From positions 1 through 51,866 of the forward strand of contig PKDZ01000029.1 in assembly GCA_002862785.1 (NCBI GenBank): 51,866 bases of DNA, read 5' to 3'. The notes under the pieces were generated by a model. The model was not told the origin of the DNA and did not search any database. It saw only the letters and a list, made by a program, of their open reading frames with translations. This document shows positions 8,713-16,126 of the stretch, in pieces (the stretch's first letter is position 1; each line of letters starts with the position of its first letter). Position numbers and translations under genes: made by a program. The stretch is from Flavobacteriales bacterium. Its GTDB lineage: Bacteria; Bacteroidota; Bacteroidia; Flavobacteriales_D; Sanyastnellaceae.

Positions 8713-11160
8713 GTGAAGCCCCTGCATTTCCTCTTCGCCCTGCTCCTCGCCTTCGGAGCCTCCGTCCCGTCCCCCGCCCAGATCCACGATCCGGTGACCT
8801 GGGACTTTGCCCTGTATGACAATGGAGACGGCACCCTCGACCTCGACTTCCACGCCACGGTCGAGCCCGGGTGGCACGTCTACAGCCAGTTCCTGAACCC
8901 CTTCGACGGGCCGATTCCCACGTCGTTCACCATCGAAACCGAGGGCGTGCAGACGGCCGACACCGCCGCCGCGGAGTGCGAGCCCATCCTCGAATACGAC
9001 CCCAACTTCATGCTGGACCTGCTCTTCTTCGAGGAGGACGTGCATTGGGTCCACACCCTGTCCTTCCCGGGAGCGATTCCCCAGTCGGTCAAGGGCTATC
9101 TCACCTTCATGGTCTGCGACGAAAGCAAATGTCTGCCGCCGGAGGACATCGACTTCGACATCGCGTTGGCTGACCTCCAACCGGAGAGCGCCAAGCCCGA
9201 CTATTGCGCGGGTGGACACACCGGCAGCCATGGCGGCGACCACGGTGCGTTCGGGATGGACGACGCCGAGGACGAGGCCCCCATGGGCATCTACGACCCG
9301 GTTCAATGGGACATCGCCCTGTACGCCACGGGGGACAATGCCGCCACGGTCGTCGCTACGGCCGCGATTGAAGAGGGGTGGCACGTCTACAGCCACGACA
9401 ACGATCCGCTCGACGGCCCGATTCCGACCGCCTTCACCATCGCCTCGGAAGGCGTCGAGGTGGGCGACCTGCGCGAATGCACGCCCGAGGTCCACTATGA
9501 CCCCAACTTCGACAAGGACGTCAAGTCCTTCGAGGGTACCGTGCGCTGGGCCCTTGACGTGAGTTGGACCGGAGACCGCCCCGAGAAGATCGACGGCCTG
9601 CTGACTTACATGACCTGCGACGACACGAAGTGCATCTTCCCGCCGGACGTCGAATTCTACCTCGCCTTGGACGAGGCCCGCACGGAGGCCGTTCCCGAGC
9701 TCTGCCCCGGTGACGCGGGGACCGTGAGTGAATCCGAAGAAGAGGAAATGGGCGACGGTCTGTGGGTCCTCTTCCTGCTCGGCATGGGCTTGGGCTTTGC
9801 GGCGCTGTTCACGCCGTGCGTGTTCCCCCTGATTCCCATGACGGTGAGCTTCTTCACCAAGCAGAGCAAAACCCGCGCGGAGGGCATCCGCAACGCCCTC
9901 ATCTATGGCGCCAGCATCATCTTCATCTACACCGGGCTTGGCCTGCTGCTGACGGCCGTGTTCGGGGTGGACGTGTTGAACTTGATCTCCACGGACCCCT
10001 ACTTCAACCTCTTCTTGTTCCTGCTGCTCATCGTCTTCGGCGTGAGCTTCCTGGGCGCCTTTGAAATCCAACTGCCCACCAGCTGGGCCAACAAGGTCGA
10101 CGCCCAGGCCGACCGCGGTGGCCTGATCGGCATCTTCTTCATGGCCGCCACGCTCGCCATCGTCAGCTTCAGCTGTACCGGACCGCTGGTCGGCAGTGCG
10201 TTGGCCGGCGCCGCTACGGGAGACTTCGGCGGACCCATCGCGGTCATGTTCGGCTTCTCGTTGGCCCTCGCCATTCCCTTTGCCCTGTTCAGCGCCTTCC
10301 CGGGCTGGCTCAACTCGCTGCCCCAAAGCGGCGGATGGCTGACCAGCGTGAAGGTGGTGCTCGGCCTGTTGGAAATTGGCTTCGCCTTCAAGTTCCTGAG
10401 CAACGCCGACCTCGTCTTGCAACTCGGTTTGCTCAAACGGGAGCTCTTCATCGCCATCTGGATTGCGGTCGCCCTGTGCATTGCCATCTACCTCTACGGT
10501 GGACTGCGCTTCCCCCACGACAGTAAGCTGGAGCGCATGAGCGTCGGCCGCTGGGGACTCGGCACCGTGTTCCTCGTGCTCGCCATCTACATGATGCCCG
10601 GCCTGTGGGGCGCCCCACTCAAGATCATCGCCGGCTTCCCTCCGCCCATGTTCTACTCCGAAAGCAGCGGCTCCGTCGGCGCCTCTGGTGGCTCCTCGGA
10701 CGGGCACGCCTCCGGCCACATCGAAGCCCGGTTCCGCGATTATGAGGAAGGCCTCGCCGCCGCCCGCGCGGAGGGCAAACCGATGATCCTCGACTTCACC
10801 GGGTGGGCCTGCGTGAACTGCCGGAAGATGGAGGAGCAGGTCTGGCCCGATGCGACGGTGGCCGAGTACCTCACCGAGAAGGCCGTGCTCGTGTCGCTCT
10901 ACGTCGACGAGCGCAAGGCCTTGCCGGAAGACGAGCAGCGGGTGGAGGAATTCGGCGGAAAGGACTTCCGGATCCGCACGGTCGGCAACAAGTGGACCTA
11001 CCTGCAGGCCTCGCGGTTCGGCACCAATGCCCAGCCCTTCTACGTCATGATTGACCACGACGGGGAAGCGCTGGGGGATGGCGTCGGCTACGACCCGGAC
11101 CCGCAGAAATTCATCGACTTCCTCGACGAGAACTACGCCCGCTTCGAGGCGGGCAAGTGA
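8713..11160 (+). CDS. dsbD: DsbD-type thiol:disulfide reductase with duplicated N-terminal domain
   Basis: Moves reducing equivalents from cytoplasmic thioredoxin across the inner membrane to periplasmic thiols. Order of parts: signal peptide (1-23); two tandem DsbD N-terminal (alpha/DsbC-like) domains at about 24-153 and 193-319, each with a WHVYS block, a PIPTxFTI block and a C-D-x-x-K-C pair; a membrane domain at about 345-640 with the paired cysteines in TPCVFPLIPM and FSCTGPLVG; and a C-terminal thioredoxin domain with CVNC at 700-703. Standard DsbD has a single N-terminal domain. The start is GTG at 8713, with GTG 8707 an alternative, chosen because a signal peptide follows directly. 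About 815 residues. Confidence 0.92.
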   Translation: MKPLHFLFALLLAFGASVPSPAQIHDPVTWDFALYDNGDGTLDLDFHATVEPGWHVYSQFLNPFDGPIPTSFTIETEGVQTADTAAAECEPILEYDPNFMLDLLFFEEDVHWVHTLSFPGAIPQSVKGYLTFMVCDESKCLPPEDIDFDIALADLQPESAKPDYCAGGHTGSHGGDHGAFGMDDAEDEAPMGIYDPVQWDIALYATGDNAATVVATAAIEEGWHVYSHDNDPLDGPIPTAFTIASEGVEVGDLRECTPEVHYDPNFDKDVKSFEGTVRWALDVSWTGDRPEKIDGLLTYMTCDDTKCIFPPDVEFYLALDEARTEAVPELCPGDAGTVSESEEEEMGDGLWVLFLLGMGLGFAALFTPCVFPLIPMTVSFFTKQSKTRAEGIRNALIYGASIIFIYTGLGLLLTAVFGVDVLNLISTDPYFNLFLFLLLIVFGVSFLGAFEIQLPTSWANKVDAQADRGGLIGIFFMAATLAIVSFSCTGPLVGSALAGAATGDFGGPIAVMFGFSLALAIPFALFSAFPGWLNSLPQSGGWLTSVKVVLGLLEIGFAFKFLSNADLVLQLGLLKRELFIAIWIAVALCIAIYLYGGLRFPHDSKLERMSVGRWGLGTVFLVLAIYMMPGLWGAPLKIIAGFPPPMFYSESSGSVGASGGSSDGHASGHIEARFRDYEEGLAAARAEGKPMILDFTGWACVNCRKMEEQVWPDATVAEYLTEKAVLVSLYVDERKALPEDEQRVEEFGGKDFRIRTVGNKWTYLQASRFGTNAQPFYVMIDHDGEALGDGVGYDPDPQKFIDFLDENYARFEAGK
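8782..9171 (+). repeat. DsbD N-terminal domain, copy 1
   Basis: First of two tandem copies inside the DsbD gene, about 130 residues. It begins IHDPVTWDFALYDNGDG, aligning with IYDPVQWDIALYATGDN of copy 2. Its cysteine pair is VCDESKC, against TCDDTKC in copy 2. Confidence 0.85.
9289..9669 (+). repeat. DsbD N-terminal domain, copy 2
   Basis: Second copy, about 127 residues, separated from the first by an acidic/His/Gly-rich linker of about 39 residues. Similarity is clear along the whole length but diverged, so the duplication is old rather than recent. Confidence 0.85.
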
Positions 11161-11241
11161 GTTCAGATTCGCAGGCAAAGCCGGGAGCCACATCTACACA
11201 ACCCGTGTGAGGCCGTAGCTTGCACTGTGCACCTTCCGGAC

Positions 11242-11820
11242 ATGGAACACGCCGATCGCATCCGCCGACATTTCGAAGAGGCCCAGGACGTCCAACAGGC
11301 GTTCCTTGGAGACCCCGCCTGCTTGGCGGCCGTCGCCGAGGGCGCCGACGCCATGGGGCGGTCCATTGCGGCAGGCGGCAAGGTGATCTCCTGTGGCAAC
11401 GGTGGCTCCATGTGCGATGCCATGCACTTCGCTGAGGAACTGACCGGACGGTACCGGGACGACCGCAAGGCCCTGCCCGCCCTGAGCATTTCTGACCCCT
11501 CCCATTTGAGCTGCGTCGGCAACGACCACGGATATGAATTCGTCTTCTCCCGCTTTGTAGAGGCCATGGGCCGCCCCGGGGATGTTCTGCTGGCCATCTC
11601 GACGTCCGGAAATTCACCCAACGTGGTCCGCGCTGCTGAGGCGGCCAAGGAGGCCGGCATGACCGTTGTCGGCCTGACCGGCAAGGACGGGGGCACGCTG
11701 GCCCCGCTCTGCGACGTGGAGGTCCGCGTGCCGTGGTCCGGTTATGCCGACCGCATCCAGGAGGTGCACATCCAGTGCATCCACGCGTTCATCGACCACA
11801 TCGAGGCGCACTGCGCCTGA
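11242..11820 (+). CDS. gmhA: Sedoheptulose 7-phosphate isomerase (phosphoheptose isomerase)
   Basis: First step of ADP-heptose synthesis for LPS core, converting sedoheptulose 7-phosphate to D-glycero-D-manno-heptose 7-phosphate in the cytoplasm. The SIS-domain protein has [35 protein letters not shown] and [16 protein letters not shown], all nearly identical to known GmhA. ATG at 11242 gives 192 residues, the usual length; a GTG at 11227 would add five. It pairs functionally with the heptosyltransferase-like GT9 domain at about 37.4-38.3 kb. Confidence 0.95.
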   Translation: MEHADRIRRHFEEAQDVQQAFLGDPACLAAVAEGADAMGRSIAAGGKVISCGNGGSMCDAMHFAEELTGRYRDDRKALPALSISDPSHLSCVGNDHGYEFVFSRFVEAMGRPGDVLLAISTSGNSPNVVRAAEAAKEAGMTVVGLTGKDGGTLAPLCDVEVRVPWSGYADRIQEVHIQCIHAFIDHIEAHCA

Positions 11821-11832
11821 GGACTGCACCCT

Positions 11833-13437
11833 GTGCTCGTCCGATTGAATGCCGCCGCCCTCCAGGGCGTCGATGCCGTGCCCGTCACCGTGGAGGTTCG
11901 GGTGGACCGGGGCATCCACTTCCTGATGGTGGGGCTGCCCGACAGTGCCGTCCGGGAGAGCCAGCAACGCATCAAGAGCGCCATCGAGCACCTTGGCTTC
12001 CGCTGGCCGGGAAAGGGCATCACCATCAACCTGGCCCCGGCCGGTCTGCGCAAGGAGGGAGCCGCCTATGATCTCCCATTGGCCCTGGGCATCCTCGCCG
12101 CTTCGGAACAGATCGAACTCGACGGGGTCGACCGCATCCTGAGCATGGGGGAGTTGGCCCTCGATGGAACCCTGCGCCCGGTCCACGGTGGATTGGCCCT
12201 CGCCCAAGCGGCCCTGGCCCCCGACATCGGCCCCGTCATCCTCCCGAGAGAATCCGCCGCCGAGGCCGCCCTGCTCGACGGTGTGACCGTGCACGCCGCC
12301 GACCACCTCCGGGAGGTCGTGGACCATCTGGCCAGGACCCGTCCCCTGCCCGTGCTCACTGGGGACCTGGCCCAACAGATGGCGGGGCAGGCCGACGCCG
12401 CACTCGAGCCTCTTGCCGCGATCCGGGGCCAGCCCAGGGGACTCGACGCCATTGCCCTCGCTGCGGCCGGGGGGCACAACCTCTGTATGGTCGGCCCACC
12501 CGGAGCGGGCAAGACCATGCTCGCCCGGGCCATGGTGGGGCTGTTGCCCCCCCTCAGTCTGGACGAGGCCCTCGCCGTCAACCGCATTCACTCCGTGGCG
12601 CGTCGGAGTGGACGCACCGACGCCCTTGTCCTTCAACGGCCCTTCCGAAGCCCACACCACACCATCTCCGATGTGGCCCTCGTGGGAGGTGGGTCCGACC
12701 CGCGGCCAGGCGAGATCAGCCTTGCTCACGCCGGGGTCCTATTCCTCGACGAACTCCCGGAGATGCCACGCCACGTGTTGGAGGTGCTCCGTCAGCCGCT
12801 GGAATCGCGCGAAATGACCATCAGCCGTGCCCGAGCCTCGGTGGTCTTCCCGGCCGACTTCCAGCTGGTGGCCGCCATGAACCCCTGCCCCTGCGGCCGG
12901 TATCGACCGGACGCTGTGCACCGGTCGCGGTGCACCTGCAGTCGCCACGCCCGAACCCGTTATCTCGAGCGCATCAGCGGTCCCCTTCTCGACCGCATCG
13001 ACATCCACCTCTTGATCGAACCCGTCGACCCCAAGCTCCTGCTTCCGGAATCGGGGGCGAGGGGTCGGCTGGAAAGGCAACGCCGTTTGGAAGAGGCCCG
13101 CACCCTCCGCGACCAGGTGCTTCAGGCAAGAGCTGCACAATGGGCCCGCAACCCCAGTGGTCTCGCCAATCACCGCTTGGAGGGGAATGCCCTGCATGAG
13201 GTGCTGGCGCTCGGGCGAAAGGAAAAGGAGCTTCTGACCCTTTGTGCGGAACGGTTCAGTCTGAGTGCCCGGAGCCACAGCCGCGTGCTGCGGCTGGCCC
13301 GCACCATTGCCGATCTGGCTGGGTCGGACACCGTGAAGACGGATCACATCGCCCAGGCCCTCGCCCACCGACGGGCGGGACAGACGCTGGACGGGGAGGA
13401 AGACCAGGAATCCGACCGGACCCTGTTCTCGGGCTGA
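11833..13437 (+). CDS. YifB/ComM family Mg-chelatase-like ATPase
   Basis: AAA+ ATPase of 534 residues in the YifB/ComM family. ComM helps branch migration during natural transformation in some bacteria; the role here is inferred from the family. The N-terminal domain begins MLVRLNAAALQGVDAVPV from GTG 11833, the usual family start. The Walker A motif GPPGAGKT is at 221-228, the Walker B motif is LFLDELPEM, and there is a Cys-rich segment CPCGRY...CTCSRH. The C-terminal part matches the Mg-chelatase C-terminal domain. It begins 12 nt after gmhA. Confidence 0.93.
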   Translation: MLVRLNAAALQGVDAVPVTVEVRVDRGIHFLMVGLPDSAVRESQQRIKSAIEHLGFRWPGKGITINLAPAGLRKEGAAYDLPLALGILAASEQIELDGVDRILSMGELALDGTLRPVHGGLALAQAALAPDIGPVILPRESAAEAALLDGVTVHAADHLREVVDHLARTRPLPVLTGDLAQQMAGQADAALEPLAAIRGQPRGLDAIALAAAGGHNLCMVGPPGAGKTMLARAMVGLLPPLSLDEALAVNRIHSVARRSGRTDALVLQRPFRSPHHTISDVALVGGGSDPRPGEISLAHAGVLFLDELPEMPRHVLEVLRQPLESREMTISRARASVVFPADFQLVAAMNPCPCGRYRPDAVHRSRCTCSRHARTRYLERISGPLLDRIDIHLLIEPVDPKLLLPESGARGRLERQRRLEEARTLRDQVLQARAAQWARNPSGLANHRLEGNALHEVLALGRKEKELLTLCAERFSLSARSHSRVLRLARTIADLAGSDTVKTDHIAQALAHRRAGQTLDGEEDQESDRTLFSG

Positions 13438-13453
13438 GCCCCATTTTCGCTCC

Positions 13454-14014
13454 ATGGACGTTTCCACTCCCTCCCCTGTCGTGTTGCCCGTCCGGGGCCA
13501 CCATCCGCGATTTGGCCGAGACAACTGGCTCGCCCCCAACTGCACGGTCGTTGGCGATGTCGTCACCGGGGATAACTGCAGCATCTGGTTCAGCGCCATC
13601 GTCCGGGGTGATGTCTGTGCCATTCGAATCGGCACCCGTGTCAACATCCAAGACGGGGCGGTGCTGCACGGGACTTGGGAGAAGACAGACCTCACCATTG
13701 GCGATGGGGCCAGCATCGGACACAACGCCATCGTTCACGGGTGCACCGTCGAGGCCGGGGCCCTCATCGGGATGGGGGCCGTCGTCATGGACCGTGCCAT
13801 CGTTGGAGAGGGCGCTGTCGTGGCCGCCGGAGCTGTTGTACTGGAAGGCACACACATCGGCCCCGGAGAACTCTGGGCCGGGGTGCCCGCCCGCAAGGTC
13901 AAAGAGGTCGGGGACGCGCTGAAGCAGCACCTGGCCGCCACCGCTGTGCGGTACCGGGAATACGCCGGGTGGTTCGAAGAGAAGGAAGGGGGTCAGGCCC
14001 AGAGCGGGTCGTAG
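13454..14014 (+). CDS. Gamma carbonic anhydrase family protein
   Basis: A 186-residue left-handed beta-helix protein (YrdA/PaaY/Cam-like). Hexapeptide repeats run from about 25 to 150. The zinc-ligand histidines are present in AVLHGTW and IGHNAIVHGC. Whether it hydrates CO2 is uncertain, as many family members lack measurable activity. The start codon follows a CATTTTCG element by 4 nt. The 3' end overlaps the convergent murI by 22 nt. Confidence 0.9.
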   Translation: MDVSTPSPVVLPVRGHHPRFGRDNWLAPNCTVVGDVVTGDNCSIWFSAIVRGDVCAIRIGTRVNIQDGAVLHGTWEKTDLTIGDGASIGHNAIVHGCTVEAGALIGMGAVVMDRAIVGEGAVVAAGAVVLEGTHIGPGELWAGVPARKVKEVGDALKQHLAATAVRYREYAGWFEEKEGGQAQSGS

Positions 14015-14865
14015 GCCAAATCGAGGCCATCCCCAAAGAACCGGGTGGCGGACCGCTCGAATCCCGGCGTCAGATCGCTGACCGAGAACCGGTGGTCACC
14101 GGCCGAGGGCCCTCGGTGGAGCAAGCCATCCTCCGCCAATTGCATGTGAACGGACTCGGCCACAATGCCGGGACCATCCACGACCTCGACGCCTTCACCG
14201 AGCACCCGCCGCAACGCCGCCATGGCCAGGGGGTAATGGGTGCACCCCGGAATCAGGGCGTCCAGGGCGCCGGCGGAGCCCGGGGTCCAGCCCGCGGCGT
14301 CGAGGTAGGAGAGCAGCACGGGGTCCATGAGCGTATGGTCCTGCCAACCCTCCTCGATGAGCGGCGCCAACAGGGGAGTGGCCCACTCTTCCACCACGCC
14401 GTCGCGGCCGGATTCCCGCAGTGCGTCCCGGAGGGTCCGCCCGTAGATGCCGCTGCCAATGGTCGCACGGGTCCCGATGACGCCGATTCGTGCGTGGCCT
14501 TGACCGGCCACAGTCCGGACGACTGGGGAGATCACGTCGATGACCGGAACCGCCGACCCGGCGAGGTCCCGTACGGCCCCGGCTGCAGTCGCTGAGGCCG
14601 AATTGCAGGCGATGACAATGGCCTTGCAGCCCTGGTCAAGCAGGTGCTCGGCGATGCGGACTGACCAAGACCGAACGAGCTCCGGCGACCGGTCCCCGTA
14701 GGGCATGTGGGCGGTGTCTCCGAAATAGGAAAGCCGCTCAGCGGGCAATGCCCGCGCGATGGCATGGGCAACCGTCAGGCCGCCGATGCCGGAATCGAAA
14801 ATGCCGATGGGGGCCTCAGAGGCCAAGTTTGGCCTTGACGAGCCCGAGCACGTCCTCGCCTCCAT
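13993..14865 (-). CDS. murI: Glutamate racemase
   Basis: Makes D-glutamate for peptidoglycan. Conserved elements are FDSGIGGLTV, the first catalytic cysteine in ACNSASATAAG and the second in GCTHYPL. From ATG 14865 the protein is 290 residues and overlaps the upstream ompH gene by 50 nt. A TTG at 14826 would shorten the protein by 13 residues and the overlap to 11 nt; the start is undecided. It is the last gene of the envelope cluster. Confidence 0.94.
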   Translation of the reverse strand: MEARTCSGSSRPNLASEAPIGIFDSGIGGLTVAHAIARALPAERLSYFGDTAHMPYGDRSPELVRSWSVRIAEHLLDQGCKAIVIACNSASATAAGAVRDLAGSAVPVIDVISPVVRTVAGQGHARIGVIGTRATIGSGIYGRTLRDALRESGRDGVVEEWATPLLAPLIEEGWQDHTLMDPVLLSYLDAAGWTPGSAGALDALIPGCTHYPLAMAALRRVLGEGVEVVDGPGIVAESVHMQLAEDGLLHRGPSAGDHRFSVSDLTPGFERSATRFFGDGLDLAYDPLWA

Positions 14866-15328
14866 TGTAGACCGTGGAGCCCGTGGACGTGTCGAAGATG
14901 TAAGTGAAACCCTCCTCGGCGCCGACCTGCTCGATGGCGGTCCGGGCGCGTTCGATCATGGGTTCCAACAGTCCCTGCTCGAGGATGGCCAGTTCCTGCT
15001 GCACCGTGGCGTAAAACTGCTCCAGTCCCTGCTGGTCCTGCGTGATGTCCTGCTCCTTCTGAGCGCGGATGGCGGTCGGCCACGACTCAGCCTTCTGCTG
15101 GTACTCGGCCAATTTGGCCTCGAGATCGCCCTGCATGCGGACGATTTCCTGCTCGTATTGGGCTGCAGCGCCCTCGATTTCGGACTGGATGGTGTTCCGC
15201 TCCGGCATGGACTCCAGGAGGGCCTGGGTATCGATGTGGCCGAATCGGGCTTCCTTGACCTGGGCCGTGGTGCTCGTGGAGAGGAAAAGGGTGGCCATCA
15301 TCAGGCCGAGGGTGATCGTGGATTTCAT
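14816..15328 (-). CDS. ompH: OmpH/Skp-family periplasmic chaperone (downstream copy)
   Basis: Skp-like chaperone that escorts unfolded outer-membrane proteins to BamA. The signal peptide is MKSTITLGLMMATLFLSTST followed by TAQ. The mature part begins FGHIDTQALLESMPE, the standard Skp N-terminal pattern, then a long charged helical region and a short C-terminal strand block (FTYIFDTS). ATG 15328 is preferred over an in-frame ATG at 15343 because it starts the signal peptide. 170 residues, directly downstream of a second ompH. Confidence 0.9.
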   Translation of the reverse strand: MKSTITLGLMMATLFLSTSTTAQVKEARFGHIDTQALLESMPERNTIQSEIEGAAAQYEQEIVRMQGDLEAKLAEYQQKAESWPTAIRAQKEQDITQDQQGLEQFYATVQQELAILEQGLLEPMIERARTAIEQVGAEEGFTYIFDTSTGSTVYNGGEDVLGLVKAKLGL

Positions 15329-15365
15329 GGTGTGAATCGTCATGTGGTGGAGTGCGGCCGGAGCC

Positions 15366-16055
15366 TCACTGCTTCGGGCGGCCACCGCCCTTGATGCCGG
15401 AATTGACCCGGTTGGTGACCTGCTCCTTGCGTTCGTTGAGTTTGTCCTTGCCCTTGTCGAGGGTGTCGTTCATCCGGTCCTGAAGGCTGGTGCCCTTCTC
15501 CCCGCCGTCCTCAGCTTCTTCGCCGCCGACGGTCTCGCCCGGGGTGTAGCCCAATTCCTTGATGACGCGGTCCGACACATCATACTTCGGGTTGGTGTAC
15601 AGCATGTTGCTGTCCTTGGCCTTGTCGAAGATGACCATGTACTGGCGTTGGCCGGCCAAGTCCTTCAGCACCTGGAAGAGCTGTTCTTGGATGGGCTGGA
15701 TCAGCTCCTGCCGCTTCTGGAAGAGCTCGCCCTCCACGCCGAACTTGGCCTTCTGCATGTCGGTCGCCTCGGTGCGCTTCCCGGCGATCTCCTCCTCGCG
15801 CTTCCGCCGCATCTCAGGGGTGAGCAGAACCCGCTCGGCACGGTAGGCCGTCTCGAGCTGGTTGGCGGCCTCGTATTTCTCCTCAATCTCATCGAGCCAG
15901 CCGGAGGCCAAGCTGTTGAGTTCCTTCTGGGCATCGGCATACTCCGGCAGGTGCTGGAGGATGTACTCCGTGTCAACGTAGGCATACTTCTGGGCGCCGG
16001 CCGTTAACGAGCAGGCGAGCAGGAGGACCGGAAGGAGGAATCGGAGGGAACGCAT
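15366..16055 (-). CDS. ompH: OmpH/Skp-family periplasmic chaperone (upstream copy)
   Basis: Second Skp-like protein, 229 residues. The signal peptide is MRSLRFLLPVLLLACSLTAG, then AQKYAYVDTEYILQHLPEY, the conserved Skp start. The middle is a charged helical hairpin; QYMVIFDKAKDSNMLYTNPKYDVSD is the C-terminal core. It differs from the neighbouring copy by a polar tail of about 60 residues rich in Glu, Gly and Lys. Placement between bamA and the second ompH is the standard flavobacterial order. Confidence 0.9.
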   Translation of the reverse strand: MRSLRFLLPVLLLACSLTAGAQKYAYVDTEYILQHLPEYADAQKELNSLASGWLDEIEEKYEAANQLETAYRAERVLLTPEMRRKREEEIAGKRTEATDMQKAKFGVEGELFQKRQELIQPIQEQLFQVLKDLAGQRQYMVIFDKAKDSNMLYTNPKYDVSDRVIKELGYTPGETVGGEEAEDGGEKGTSLQDRMNDTLDKGKDKLNERKEQVTNRVNSGIKGGGRPKQ

Positions 16056-16069
16056 GGCGTGATGGTCAG

Positions 16070-16077
16070 CGAAAATA
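16070..16077 (-). promoter_or_regulatory. Putative -7 element (TATTTTCG) of ompH
   Basis: TATTTTCG on the minus strand ends 14 nt before the upstream ompH ATG. It would allow the ompH-ompH-murI part to be transcribed separately from bamA. An identical octamer precedes the DUF6341 gene. Confidence 0.4.
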
Positions 16078-16126
16078 GGGTGCATCGGGGGCTCAACGTT
16101 CAACTCCATGGGTTTCGCACATGCGC

